Source of the DNA: ChocPot-Mid sp964511865 | GTDB lineage: Bacteria > Bacteroidota > Ignavibacteria > Kapaibacteriales > UBA2268 | Assembly (NCBI GenBank): GCA_964511865.1 | Contig: CAZEHW010000023.1 | Location: forward strand, 1-21,643 | Length of the DNA stretch: 21,643 bases | Direction of reading: 5' to 3' | Part shown: positions 6,676 through 14,768 of the stretch, piece by piece | How positions within the stretch are numbered: the first letter of the stretch is position 1 | Layout of the letters: the number at the start of each line of letters is the position of its first letter | The notes under the pieces: generated by a model | What the model was told of the DNA's origin: nothing | The model's database searches: none | What the model saw: the letters and a program-made list of their open reading frames with translations, nothing else | Position numbers and translations under genes: made by a program

Positions 6676-8940
6676 ATGGAAAAGTATAAATACCCGATTG
6701 TCTTTTTAATATCTTTAACAGTACTGTCCTTGGAACTGATATGGACAAGGATTTTTTCTGCTGAATTTTATTATACATTCGCTTTTTTGATTTTATCTTT
6801 AGCAATCGCAGGTTTAGGTATAGGGGCTTTAATTAACAGAATGTCGGAGAAAGTTTCTAATTTGAACCTACCATCAATTTTGCTGTTGTCTTCTTTTTCG
6901 TGTCTTATTGGACCTCCTTTGGTTTTTGTTATTAATTTAGACTTTACGTTGATTTTCAGCGATATTGTTGAAATATTAAAGTTGCTTTTATCGATTATTG
7001 TATTATCATCGACTTTTTTATTTTCGGGAATTGCAATAGCGAAAATTTTCAGAGACAATAGAGAACTACTTCCGAAATTGTATATGATCGATTTATTAGG
7101 AGCAGGTATTGGATGCGGATTTGCTTTAGTTATGATGAACCTGCTAAGTACTCCCGTAGCGGCTGCGTTGTCCGGAGTCCCTATTGCTATCGGAGTGTTT
7201 CTTGTTGGTAGAAAATATTCTAAAATAATATCTGTATTGCTAATAAGTGCTATGATTGTATTCTCATTTTTCTCAAGGGATATACTTGAGAAGCCCACAT
7301 TAGAAAAAGCCCCAATAATTTATGAGCATTGGGATTCAATGGCAAAAATTAAAATTTATGAGTACAACCAATTTTACCGAGGATTACTGACAGATAATAC
7401 ATCGGGTTCAACAGTAATCGGATTTGATGGAAACTTTGACAGACCTGACTCAATGAAATTTGATTATGGTATTAATATTAGTTATCTTTTGGAAAAAACT
7501 TCCCCATATGTTTTTCTCTCTTTGGGTGCCGGTGGCGGTATGGATGTCATGCAGGCACTTTTTGGAAATGCTTCTGAAGTTCACGCTGTAGAGGTCAATC
7601 CTCATATTAATTATTTAATGACCGAAGGTGAGTTATCTTCATTCACCGGAAATTTTTATAAGAACCCCAAAGTCAAAGTTATAACGGAAGATGCGAGAGC
7701 TTATATAAGAAAATTTGATAAAGAATTTGATATTATTTTTGCAAGAAATTCAAACTCATACGCAGCACTTGCATCAGGTGCTTTTGCTTTAGCAGAAAAT
7801 TATTTATTTACAACAGAAGCTTTCATTGATTTCTGGAATGCATTATCTGCAAAAGGATATATAATTATTGACCATCAAAGCTATATCCCCAGGGTAGTGT
7901 CATCGGTGATTGATGCATTGAAAGCAAGTGGAATTGAACAGCCAAAATCACATATAGCAGTGTATGAAAGTGCGGAGTTTCATCGAAAGATAGTATTGAT
8001 TTCCAAACAACCTTTAAATAACAGAACAATATACTATGCTTTTGATGAATTGAAATATGGGAATGAGAATCGTTTGCGATTGCTTTATCCTCTTGTACCG
8101 GGAGTTCAAAATAATCTTATAGCTCAAATTATTGAAAACGGATGGGAGAAGACATCCTATAATGCACAAATAGACATTTCACCATCCACTGATGACAAAC
8201 CATTTATTGCTCAACTTGGTTTGTGGAGGAACTTAAAAAAAGCTAACTTTGAAAAAGTTCTACCGTCTGATGAATTTTATGGTTTCCCAGTGTCACAATT
8301 AATTATTGTTTTAATAATTGTCGTTTCAATATTAATAATTATTCCATTAAATTTATTGCCTTTTATTAAGTATAAAAAGAAAAATAGTTTACAATTCTCC
8401 CAATGGTTATATTTTTCACTGATTGGTATTGCTTATATGTCAATCGAAGTAATATTAATTCAAAAATATACATTATTTATAGGAACATCAGTCTATAGTC
8501 TTATAACAATATTATCGGTATTGCTTTTTGCATCCGGGTTTGGAAGTAAATTCTCAAGCAGGTTTTCCTTAACTACAATTTTTATATTCATTGCTTCTTT
8601 TCTGTTAATTGAAATATTCGTTTATACAAAATTGATTTATATTTTTTGTGGGCTTGGTGTTTATTTAAGAATAATTTTAACAATATTTATGATAACCCCG
8701 CTTGGATTTTTTATGGGTATGCCGTTTCCAAAAGCCGGTATTAAGATTGGTGATATGATAGATTGGGCTTTTGCCGTAAATGGTTCATCAGCAATATTAG
8801 GTTCGGGAATAATCCTATTAATTTCTTTCAATTTCGGATTTCTGTCAGGATTGTTGTTTTCCTTAGGAATTTATGTATTAGCTATGTTGAGTTGGGTTAA
8901 GAGTAATAATAATAAGAGAGTTAATCGAAATATTGTATGA
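6676..8940 (+). CDS. Intact polytopic membrane protein with spermidine-synthase-like domain
   Basis: The protein has 754 residues in three parts. About seven membrane segments fill 6-200, with the conserved SLELIWTRIFSAEFYYTFAF near the start. A soluble Rossmann domain of the spermidine synthase/SAM-methyltransferase fold spans about 220-530: nucleotide loop GAGGG 284-288, acidic VEVNP about 305, EDAR with Asp339, and TDDKPF 505-510. A second membrane bundle of about six to seven segments follows, with YMSIEVILIQKYTLFIG, PLGFFMGMPFPKAG and DWAFAVNGSSAILGS. Database entries call this architecture 'fused MFS/spermidine synthase', but the substrate is unknown. After FDIIF (351-355) come Ala-Arg-Asn-Ser-Asn-Ser, where real aminopropyltransferases have an Asp-rich catalytic segment, so polyamine synthesis is doubtful. 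Its paralogue is the interrupted gene on the other side of the TPR gene. No Shine-Dalgarno is visible before the ATG. Confidence 0.85.
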   Translation: MEKYKYPIVFLISLTVLSLELIWTRIFSAEFYYTFAFLILSLAIAGLGIGALINRMSEKVSNLNLPSILLLSSFSCLIGPPLVFVINLDFTLIFSDIVEILKLLLSIIVLSSTFLFSGIAIAKIFRDNRELLPKLYMIDLLGAGIGCGFALVMMNLLSTPVAAALSGVPIAIGVFLVGRKYSKIISVLLISAMIVFSFFSRDILEKPTLEKAPIIYEHWDSMAKIKIYEYNQFYRGLLTDNTSGSTVIGFDGNFDRPDSMKFDYGINISYLLEKTSPYVFLSLGAGGGMDVMQALFGNASEVHAVEVNPHINYLMTEGELSSFTGNFYKNPKVKVITEDARAYIRKFDKEFDIIFARNSNSYAALASGAFALAENYLFTTEAFIDFWNALSAKGYIIIDHQSYIPRVVSSVIDALKASGIEQPKSHIAVYESAEFHRKIVLISKQPLNNRTIYYAFDELKYGNENRLRLLYPLVPGVQNNLIAQIIENGWEKTSYNAQIDISPSTDDKPFIAQLGLWRNLKKANFEKVLPSDEFYGFPVSQLIIVLIIVVSILIIIPLNLLPFIKYKKKNSLQFSQWLYFSLIGIAYMSIEVILIQKYTLFIGTSVYSLITILSVLLFASGFGSKFSSRFSLTTIFIFIASFLLIEIFVYTKLIYIFCGLGVYLRIILTIFMITPLGFFMGMPFPKAGIKIGDMIDWAFAVNGSSAILGSGIILLISFNFGFLSGLLFSLGIYVLAMLSWVKSNNNKRVNRNIV

Positions 8941-9213
8941 AAAAATGACAAATTTCTATTTGTTTGATATATATAATTATTAATGTTAAACATTATTTAA
9001 TTTTGAAATTAGCGATTTTTTTTGTAATCTTACTTTTTGTGAGAGGCAAAATTTTGAAAAAATGTATGTTTTTTACTGTTTTTTGAATTTTTTTTGAATT
9101 ATTTTCACTTTTTTAAAAAAAAAGTGTAACATTTTTGCTTTTCATGTGTTATATAAGTAGAAACTGTGCAAAAAATAAAAAATATATTTTTTAAAATAAA
9201 TATTGGAGGTTTT
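8941..9213 (+). promoter_or_regulatory. AT-rich leader of the large secreted protein gene, with A/T hairpin
   Basis: This 273-base gap has no gene I can support. It contains long T and A runs and a perfect 9-bp inverted repeat, CACTTTTTT (9106-9114) and AAAAAAGTG (9118-9126), with a 3-base loop. Such tracts are likely curved and could act as an upstream activating element; the hairpin could also end transcription of the gene before it. GGAGG at 9205-9209 is a strong Shine-Dalgarno four bases before the ATG at 9214. Confidence 0.45.
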
Positions 9214-12200
9214 ATGAAATTTAGGATAACACATATTTTAGCTATCATTCTATTGTTGGCACTGGCATTGCCGGCAGGTGCAAAGGATTTTACACAGGAG
9301 GAAATCAAGAAGAACCTACCGAAAATGTTGGGTGCAAACAACGTTGGAAGGGAGTTTTACTTTTCTTTCATTCCTTGCTGGGAAACTCCTCATGCAAAGA
9401 ATGACCTTAAACTTTACATATCATCAGGTGTAGAAACACTTGTAACCGTTGAAGTTCAGGGAAAAGGATATATGAAGTCACAAAAGACAATTCCTAACGA
9501 CATTATAGAATTCACATTGGTTCCTTCTATTGGGCAAGCATATAGAAAAACTGACAGGGATATACCCGAACCCGATCAAGTTTGGAAATCTGCAGGTGTA
9601 CACGTAATAGCAAATGACCCAATTATTTGCTATGGTGTTACACGTTATCAATATACTTCAGATGGATTTTTGGCAATCCCTGTTCCTGCATTAGGTAAGG
9701 AATATATTGTAGCTTCATATGCTGATGTTGCTGATAATAACATTCAATGGCTACCAAGTTATACAGCTATAACAGCTCCTTATGACAAAACAAAAGTATT
9801 CTTTACTATGGGTGGAACTGCATGGTCGAAAACTGTAAGTGGTTTATTGCCGGGACAGACATCAACATGGTCTTTAAACCAAGGAGACGTTTTATTGCTT
9901 TCCAGTTTAGGTTCGAAAGCGGAATTGAGCGGTAGTATAATTAAATCCAGCAAACCAGTTTCAGTGGTATCAGGTAACTTCTGTGCATATATTCCTACAA
10001 ATTGCGGATGTTGTGATGTTATCGAAGAAATGGAGTTACCTACCAGCTCATGGGGAACTGAATATCATGTTACAAGAATTGTGAACAGATTAAAGAACTC
10101 CTATATTAAAGTCTTTTCAAAGGAAGCTAAAACAAAAGTCTTCAGAGACCATCTTCAAATTGGTTTCTTACGCTATGCCGGTGGTCAGGAACAAGATGGT
10201 TATCTTGCTTTTCGTGCTGACGAAGGTCCTGTTAGACCTATCGTTATCAGTGGAGACAAACCAATTGGGGTAACTCAATACAACTGCGGTCAACAAGATG
10301 ACAATATAGTCAGTGACCCATTCCAATTAGTACTGACACCACTCGAACAGTATCAAAGAGAAATAATTTTCAATACACCCGGAATCAGAGGTGGATTTGG
10401 CTTCCCATATAACTATCTTAACTTATGTTATGAAGCAACTCCTTACGGTACAATCCCTGACGATTTAATGTTTGCTCAGGTTGTAGCAGGTGAATTTGAA
10501 TGGACACAGATAAATGCTATGTCACCAGTTCCAGGAGACCCTTTCGTAAAAGTAGAAAATGGAAAAATTTACTATTCAAAAACACTTTTACTCCCCGGAG
10601 ATGGTGTATATAAAATCAAAGCAGACAATCCGTTTACAGCTTATGCATATGGATTTTCATGGTGCGACTCTTATGGTTTTCCAACATCAGTTGCTTTAGG
10701 AGACTTAACTAAGGTTGATACTGTGCCTCCGGAACCAGTTTGGGTTTTAGATTGTGACGGAACAGTTAATGTAAAAAAGACAGAATACTCAACTGATAAA
10801 CCTGATGAAGAAGCAAACAGAACAAACATGAGTACTATTTACATGCACTCCGATAAGAGCTACAACTACAAACTTTATCATGGTGACTTTATGCCATGCG
10901 AGGTTCAAACAGTTCCCTGGAGACTTGAAATCATTGATAACAGAGAAGATGCAATGGCAGTTGTTACTTTTGCAGATTGTGCAGGAAATGATACAACTAT
11001 TATTGTTGAATACGCTGCAGTAAAATTGACAATAGTACCAAAAACTCAGGATTTTGGCTTGCATAGTATTGGACAAAAAACAGATAAAATGTATTATGTT
11101 GTAAATCAGTCTGAAACTTCTGCCGCTTATCTTAAGTACTTAGAGTTAAAGAAAAAAGATAAACTTGGCGAACCACAGGGATTTACAATTTGGGATTCAA
11201 CAGGAACAAATCCGTTACCAACAGTTTTTGGCGGTCCTTCGGATCCCGGTATAAGAATTGAGCCATTGGACTCTTTCCCATTCATTGTTAGATTTGATGC
11301 AACAGCTGAAGGAGAATTTTGGGATTCAATCGGTTTGGGTGATACCTGTAACTTCTGGTATAAATCATTTGCCTACGCAATGGTTGGTTCACCAATTATT
11401 GACGTATCTGACTGGCTCTTCCCGCCAACCATGTTGGGAAGCAGTGCTTATGGTAACTTCACTATAGAAAATAAAGGTACCGTACTGCTTAAGGTTTATG
11501 ATTATAATGGTCCTTTTATTACCGGTGCAGTAAGCAATTTGAAGATTTATGAATCACAGGAATTGGTTGATGTAAACATAACACCAACGACACCTCTTCT
11601 TTTAAAACCAAAAGAAAAGCGTGAGTTCCAGTTAAAATTTACTCCTGATGAACAAAAAACATATCCTGATTCAATTGTATTTATCAGCAATACAATAAAG
11701 GAGGAACGATATAATAATAACAATCCGATAGACAGTGTTTGTTTAATTGATGGAACAGGTATTAAATCAGACTTGATTGCAACGGGTTATAATTGGGATA
11801 GGAAAAGAATTCACAGACCAACTACATTCCCTATTCCACCATATCCAGCAACAATCAATGCAATGAATGCTGATACGGCTATCAGATTGTATAATGGAGG
11901 AACTGCCGCGGTAACTATAAATAGATTAATTTATACACAAGTGGTAGGTGACACTTCTGCATTTAATTTCGACAGAACTCAATTAATTAGAACTTTGAAT
12001 CCAGGTGAGGAAGTAATTGTTCAGGTTACTTTCCAACCTACACAGACAGGTCAGCATTATTTGGAATTCAGGTATGAAACAAATCCTCAGATAGCAGGAG
12101 TAACAACTACATTACAAGGTGTTGGTATTGTTCCGAGAACATTAACTGCTGACGTGGACTTTGGTTCAATGATTAAAGATGATTATAACAATTCAATTAT

Positions 12201-13716
12201 TATGCCTGTAACAATAACAAATATGGCTATTGCTGATTGGCAGTATGGTGATTCAGTAACAATAACAGGTTTAACAGAATTGAATATCCATACTGATATT
12301 AGTACAGGTACTGATTGGTCAACATTTGCTGAACCATTCAGATATGACAAGGGAGCTCCTGTATTTAACAGTGGATTTACTCTTCCTGTTGTGTTACAGC
12401 CGGGCGAGTCAATAACATTTGACGGCGAATTCGCGGCAAAGAGCGGTGACCCTGTTACAGGAAGTTTGACTACTGTCAGTGATGCCGAAGCTCCAGTTAC
12501 TTCCAATTGGACTGGTGACGGTTTATTGCAAAGTGCAGAGTTAACAGGTGCCGCGACAACTATTTGTCTTGGTTCAAGTGATGATAACATGGGTGTTCTT
12601 TTGGAAAATACAAATGAAACTGTTTTAAGAATAAATTCGGTTACTATTACAGGTGCCGATGCTTCTTATTTTGACTTTGATATAGCGTATAAAGCTCCAT
12701 TTGACATACCTGCAAATTCACAGATAACCATACCGTTCAGCTTTACAGCGGACAGGAATACGTCTGGAACCAGAACTGCAACAGTTGAGGTACGCACATC
12801 AGCTTTGAATGAAGATTCATTGTTAACTGCTACCATAACAGGAACGGAAGTACATTATCAAAGAGCATTAACTGTTGATCCTCCTAATAATCCTAACGGT
12901 GAACCTTATAAATTAGACAAGGTAATAAGCCGAAAAATCGAATTATTACCTTCAGGTCCTATGACAGGTACTAAGGTTATCGGTTTTAGAGTTAACGTTA
13001 AATATAACGGTGATTTCTTGAAATTAAAATACGACCCGAATAATGGGACTATTGATCCTAATACTGATGGAATTATTTTAGGTTCAATTTTTGACAAGAA
13101 TATCTTTGATTATAAGATTGTTAAAAATATCATTCAGGGTTACGAAAATGGTCAGCCAAAACAGACTTCAAGTGCTGACACAATTATGGGTGAAATAGAA
13201 ATTGAGATTTACAAAAGACAAGGATTTGATAATATAATGTTTGATGCACCTGCGGGAGGCGAATTATTGACTTTAACTTTTGGAACATATCTGCCAAAAC
13301 TTAATTCAGTAGAATCACACTTCGAGGTATCAGCTCAAGCTCTACAGGATAACAATGAACTTTGTGTTGATATTGACCCTGCTACATCAACGATATTAAT
13401 TGACAGAACTTGTGTATTTGACATCAGGAAGATTATATTCTCTGATGGTACGTTTAACTTGGGTGCGGTAAAACCAAATCCGATAACAGGCGATGAAGCA
13501 GTTATTGAATTTGAAATAGCAAATCAGGACTGTCCGACAAAGATTGAAGTTTACAACAACGCCAATCAGCTTGTTTCTGTTCCTGTAGATAAAGTTATGC
13601 AGCCGGGAAGATATGAAGTAACAATTCCTGTTGGAAACTGGGCAAGCGGTTCATGCTACTATATTATGAAAGCCGGTCCTTTTGAAGGTCAACAGAGAAT
13701 GGTTATAGTAAGATAA
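9214..13716 (+). CDS. Giant T9SS-exported protein: IgGFc-binding-like, ASH repeats, cohesin-like domain
   Basis: The start is set at ATG 9214: GGAGG precedes it and a clean signal peptide follows (MKFRITHILAII..., cleavage after AGA near residue 23). An in-frame GTG at 9166 would spoil the signal. The 1500 residues run as follows. About 40-500 is an IgGFc-binding-protein-like N-terminal region (REFYFSFIPCWE; Cys257, Cys264, Cys266, Cys267 in the SGNFC...CGCC block; SSWGTEY). From about 600 to 1210 there are four to five beta-sandwich ASH/choice-of-anchor-D modules (PKTQDFGLHSIGQ; DFGSM). About 1216-1372 resembles a cohesin/carbohydrate-binding beta domain. About 1411-1500 is a type IX secretion type A sorting domain (VKPNPITGD ... 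QRMVIVR). It is expected to be exported and anchored on, or released from, the outer surface, perhaps as an adhesin. Strong start signals and a strong terminator suggest high expression. The ligand is unknown. Confidence 0.85.
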   Translation: MKFRITHILAIILLLALALPAGAKDFTQEEIKKNLPKMLGANNVGREFYFSFIPCWETPHAKNDLKLYISSGVETLVTVEVQGKGYMKSQKTIPNDIIEFTLVPSIGQAYRKTDRDIPEPDQVWKSAGVHVIANDPIICYGVTRYQYTSDGFLAIPVPALGKEYIVASYADVADNNIQWLPSYTAITAPYDKTKVFFTMGGTAWSKTVSGLLPGQTSTWSLNQGDVLLLSSLGSKAELSGSIIKSSKPVSVVSGNFCAYIPTNCGCCDVIEEMELPTSSWGTEYHVTRIVNRLKNSYIKVFSKEAKTKVFRDHLQIGFLRYAGGQEQDGYLAFRADEGPVRPIVISGDKPIGVTQYNCGQQDDNIVSDPFQLVLTPLEQYQREIIFNTPGIRGGFGFPYNYLNLCYEATPYGTIPDDLMFAQVVAGEFEWTQINAMSPVPGDPFVKVENGKIYYSKTLLLPGDGVYKIKADNPFTAYAYGFSWCDSYGFPTSVALGDLTKVDTVPPEPVWVLDCDGTVNVKKTEYSTDKPDEEANRTNMSTIYMHSDKSYNYKLYHGDFMPCEVQTVPWRLEIIDNREDAMAVVTFADCAGNDTTIIVEYAAVKLTIVPKTQDFGLHSIGQKTDKMYYVVNQSETSAAYLKYLELKKKDKLGEPQGFTIWDSTGTNPLPTVFGGPSDPGIRIEPLDSFPFIVRFDATAEGEFWDSIGLGDTCNFWYKSFAYAMVGSPIIDVSDWLFPPTMLGSSAYGNFTIENKGTVLLKVYDYNGPFITGAVSNLKIYESQELVDVNITPTTPLLLKPKEKREFQLKFTPDEQKTYPDSIVFISNTIKEERYNNNNPIDSVCLIDGTGIKSDLIATGYNWDRKRIHRPTTFPIPPYPATINAMNADTAIRLYNGGTAAVTINRLIYTQVVGDTSAFNFDRTQLIRTLNPGEEVIVQVTFQPTQTGQHYLEFRYETNPQIAGVTTTLQGVGIVPRTLTADVDFGSMIKDDYNNSIIMPVTITNMAIADWQYGDSVTITGLTELNIHTDISTGTDWSTFAEPFRYDKGAPVFNSGFTLPVVLQPGESITFDGEFAAKSGDPVTGSLTTVSDAEAPVTSNWTGDGLLQSAELTGAATTICLGSSDDNMGVLLENTNETVLRINSVTITGADASYFDFDIAYKAPFDIPANSQITIPFSFTADRNTSGTRTATVEVRTSALNEDSLLTATITGTEVHYQRALTVDPPNNPNGEPYKLDKVISRKIELLPSGPMTGTKVIGFRVNVKYNGDFLKLKYDPNNGTIDPNTDGIILGSIFDKNIFDYKIVKNIIQGYENGQPKQTSSADTIMGEIEIEIYKRQGFDNIMFDAPAGGELLTLTFGTYLPKLNSVESHFEVSAQALQDNNELCVDIDPATSTILIDRTCVFDIRKIIFSDGTFNLGAVKPNPITGDEAVIEFEIANQDCPTKIEVYNNANQLVSVPVDKVMQPGRYEVTIPVGNWASGSCYYIMKAGPFEGQQRMVIVR

Positions 13717-13761
13717 ATCTGAGTTTGGCTTCATTTAGAAGCGAGAATTCAATAGAAATAA

Positions 13762-13797
13762 AAGCGGGGCTTGTTTCACAAGCCCCGCTTATTTTTT
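13762..13797 (+). terminator. Strong bidirectional intrinsic terminator
   Basis: AAGCGGGGCTTG (13762-13773) and CAAGCCCCGCTT (13779-13790) are perfect complements around a 5-base loop and are followed by ATTTTTT. It lies 45 bases after the stop of the large secreted protein gene. On the minus strand the stem is followed by TTTTATTTC, so it can also end the transcript of the convergent methyltransferase gene. Confidence 0.93.
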
Positions 13798-13864
13798 AAA
13801 CTGATTGTTATTTTAAACTTAAAAGTAAATATTTAAAAGTAAGTATTAAATTCCAATTGAGAGG

Positions 13865-14707
13865 TTAAAAATCATTATTCTTTTTTGCAACAGCAAAAAT
13901 TTCGACACCTGATAAGTCCTGATATATCCTTGAAAATCTTTTATTGAAACTGACTCGTTGTCCGAAATATTTTTTAAAAGTTTTATTTGATAACCTGTTG
14001 TATAATTTGGTTAATCTATTATTCGGTTTTCTATGCTCAATGTTGAGTAAGGTGAAACCGGAAGACTCAATTAAATAACTAAGTGATTTGATTGAATAAT
14101 GATAATAATGATTTTCAGGTTGGAACCAGATCCAATTACTTCCGAAGATTTTTCTCCAAAAACAGTCAAAGGCAGGTACCCGAATGAAAATAAGCCCATC
14201 TTCCGATAATAAACTTCTAATTTGGTCCAATGATTGTTTTGGGACAAGATGGTGCTCCAAGGAATGCCACATTGTTATTATATTGAATTTCTCTTTGATA
14301 TCCTTTATATCTTTATAAACTTCAATACCAATTGAGTTGCAATAATCTACAGCCTGCTCCAAAGGTTCTAATCCTTTAACATTAAAACCGAAACGCCTGG
14401 CTTCATCAAGAAAGAAACCTCGGTCTGAACCAATATCTAAAATAGTTGAAGGAGGTTTCCTATAGTAAATAATTTTTGAGATAAGCTCCATTTGTTCAGG
14501 AAATCTGAAGATTCTTCGCTTTTCCAAACCATCAAAATCTGCTTCTGAAATTTTATATTCATTCTTATAATAATTATCCAGAAAATCCTGAGAAGGCATG
14601 TTTTTATTAAATACAGCTCCACAGGTTTTACATTCCACAAGTAAGGTCTTCCCTATCGAAAACTCTCTTAAAGATATTCCGTCACAAATCCTGCAATTTT
14701 CTTCCAT
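13865..14707 (-). CDS. Class I SAM-dependent methyltransferase with N-terminal Cys4 motif
   Basis: The 280-residue cytosolic protein starts with a zinc-ribbon-like pair of knuckles, Cys5-x2-Cys8 and Cys26-x2-Cys29. A Methyltransf_23-type Rossmann fold follows: ILDIGSDRGFFLDEA (89-103) is motif I, GLEP about 112-115 supplies the acidic ribose contact, and MWHSLEHHLVP (146-156) is the characteristic post-strand-4 motif. This layout is common in methyltransferases of surface polysaccharide, sugar or lipid modification, but the substrate cannot be read from the sequence. The C-terminal 60 residues are basic and give no clear motif. It starts 61 bases after the stop of the preceding exported protein gene on the same strand, possibly as one transcript, and shares the bidirectional terminator at 13762-13797. 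No clear Shine-Dalgarno is seen. Confidence 0.82.
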   Translation of the reverse strand: MEENCRICDGISLREFSIGKTLLVECKTCGAVFNKNMPSQDFLDNYYKNEYKISEADFDGLEKRRIFRFPEQMELISKIIYYRKPPSTILDIGSDRGFFLDEARRFGFNVKGLEPLEQAVDYCNSIGIEVYKDIKDIKEKFNIITMWHSLEHHLVPKQSLDQIRSLLSEDGLIFIRVPAFDCFWRKIFGSNWIWFQPENHYYHYSIKSLSYLIESSGFTLLNIEHRKPNNRLTKLYNRLSNKTFKKYFGQRVSFNKRFSRIYQDLSGVEIFAVAKKNNDF

Positions 14708-14768
14708 TCTATCTAATTTTTATTCTTTAAAATTGAGCTATATTATAATATCGTTTTAATAGTGAAAA

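Noticed and set aside
6771..7298. A long minus-strand frame opposite the intact membrane protein gene
   Set aside because: It is low-complexity (Ile/Lys/Pro-rich), has no domain, and lies opposite a clearly conserved coding frame; AT-rich membrane genes often produce such open antisense frames.
9166..9213. GTG at 9166 as start of the giant secreted protein
   Set aside because: It would add 16 residues ahead of a good signal peptide, and the GGAGG Shine-Dalgarno points to ATG 9214.
12183..12590. Minus-strand frame inside the giant secreted protein gene
   Set aside because: The plus frame encodes well-patterned ASH domains here; the antisense product shows no recognisable motif and no ribosome-binding site.
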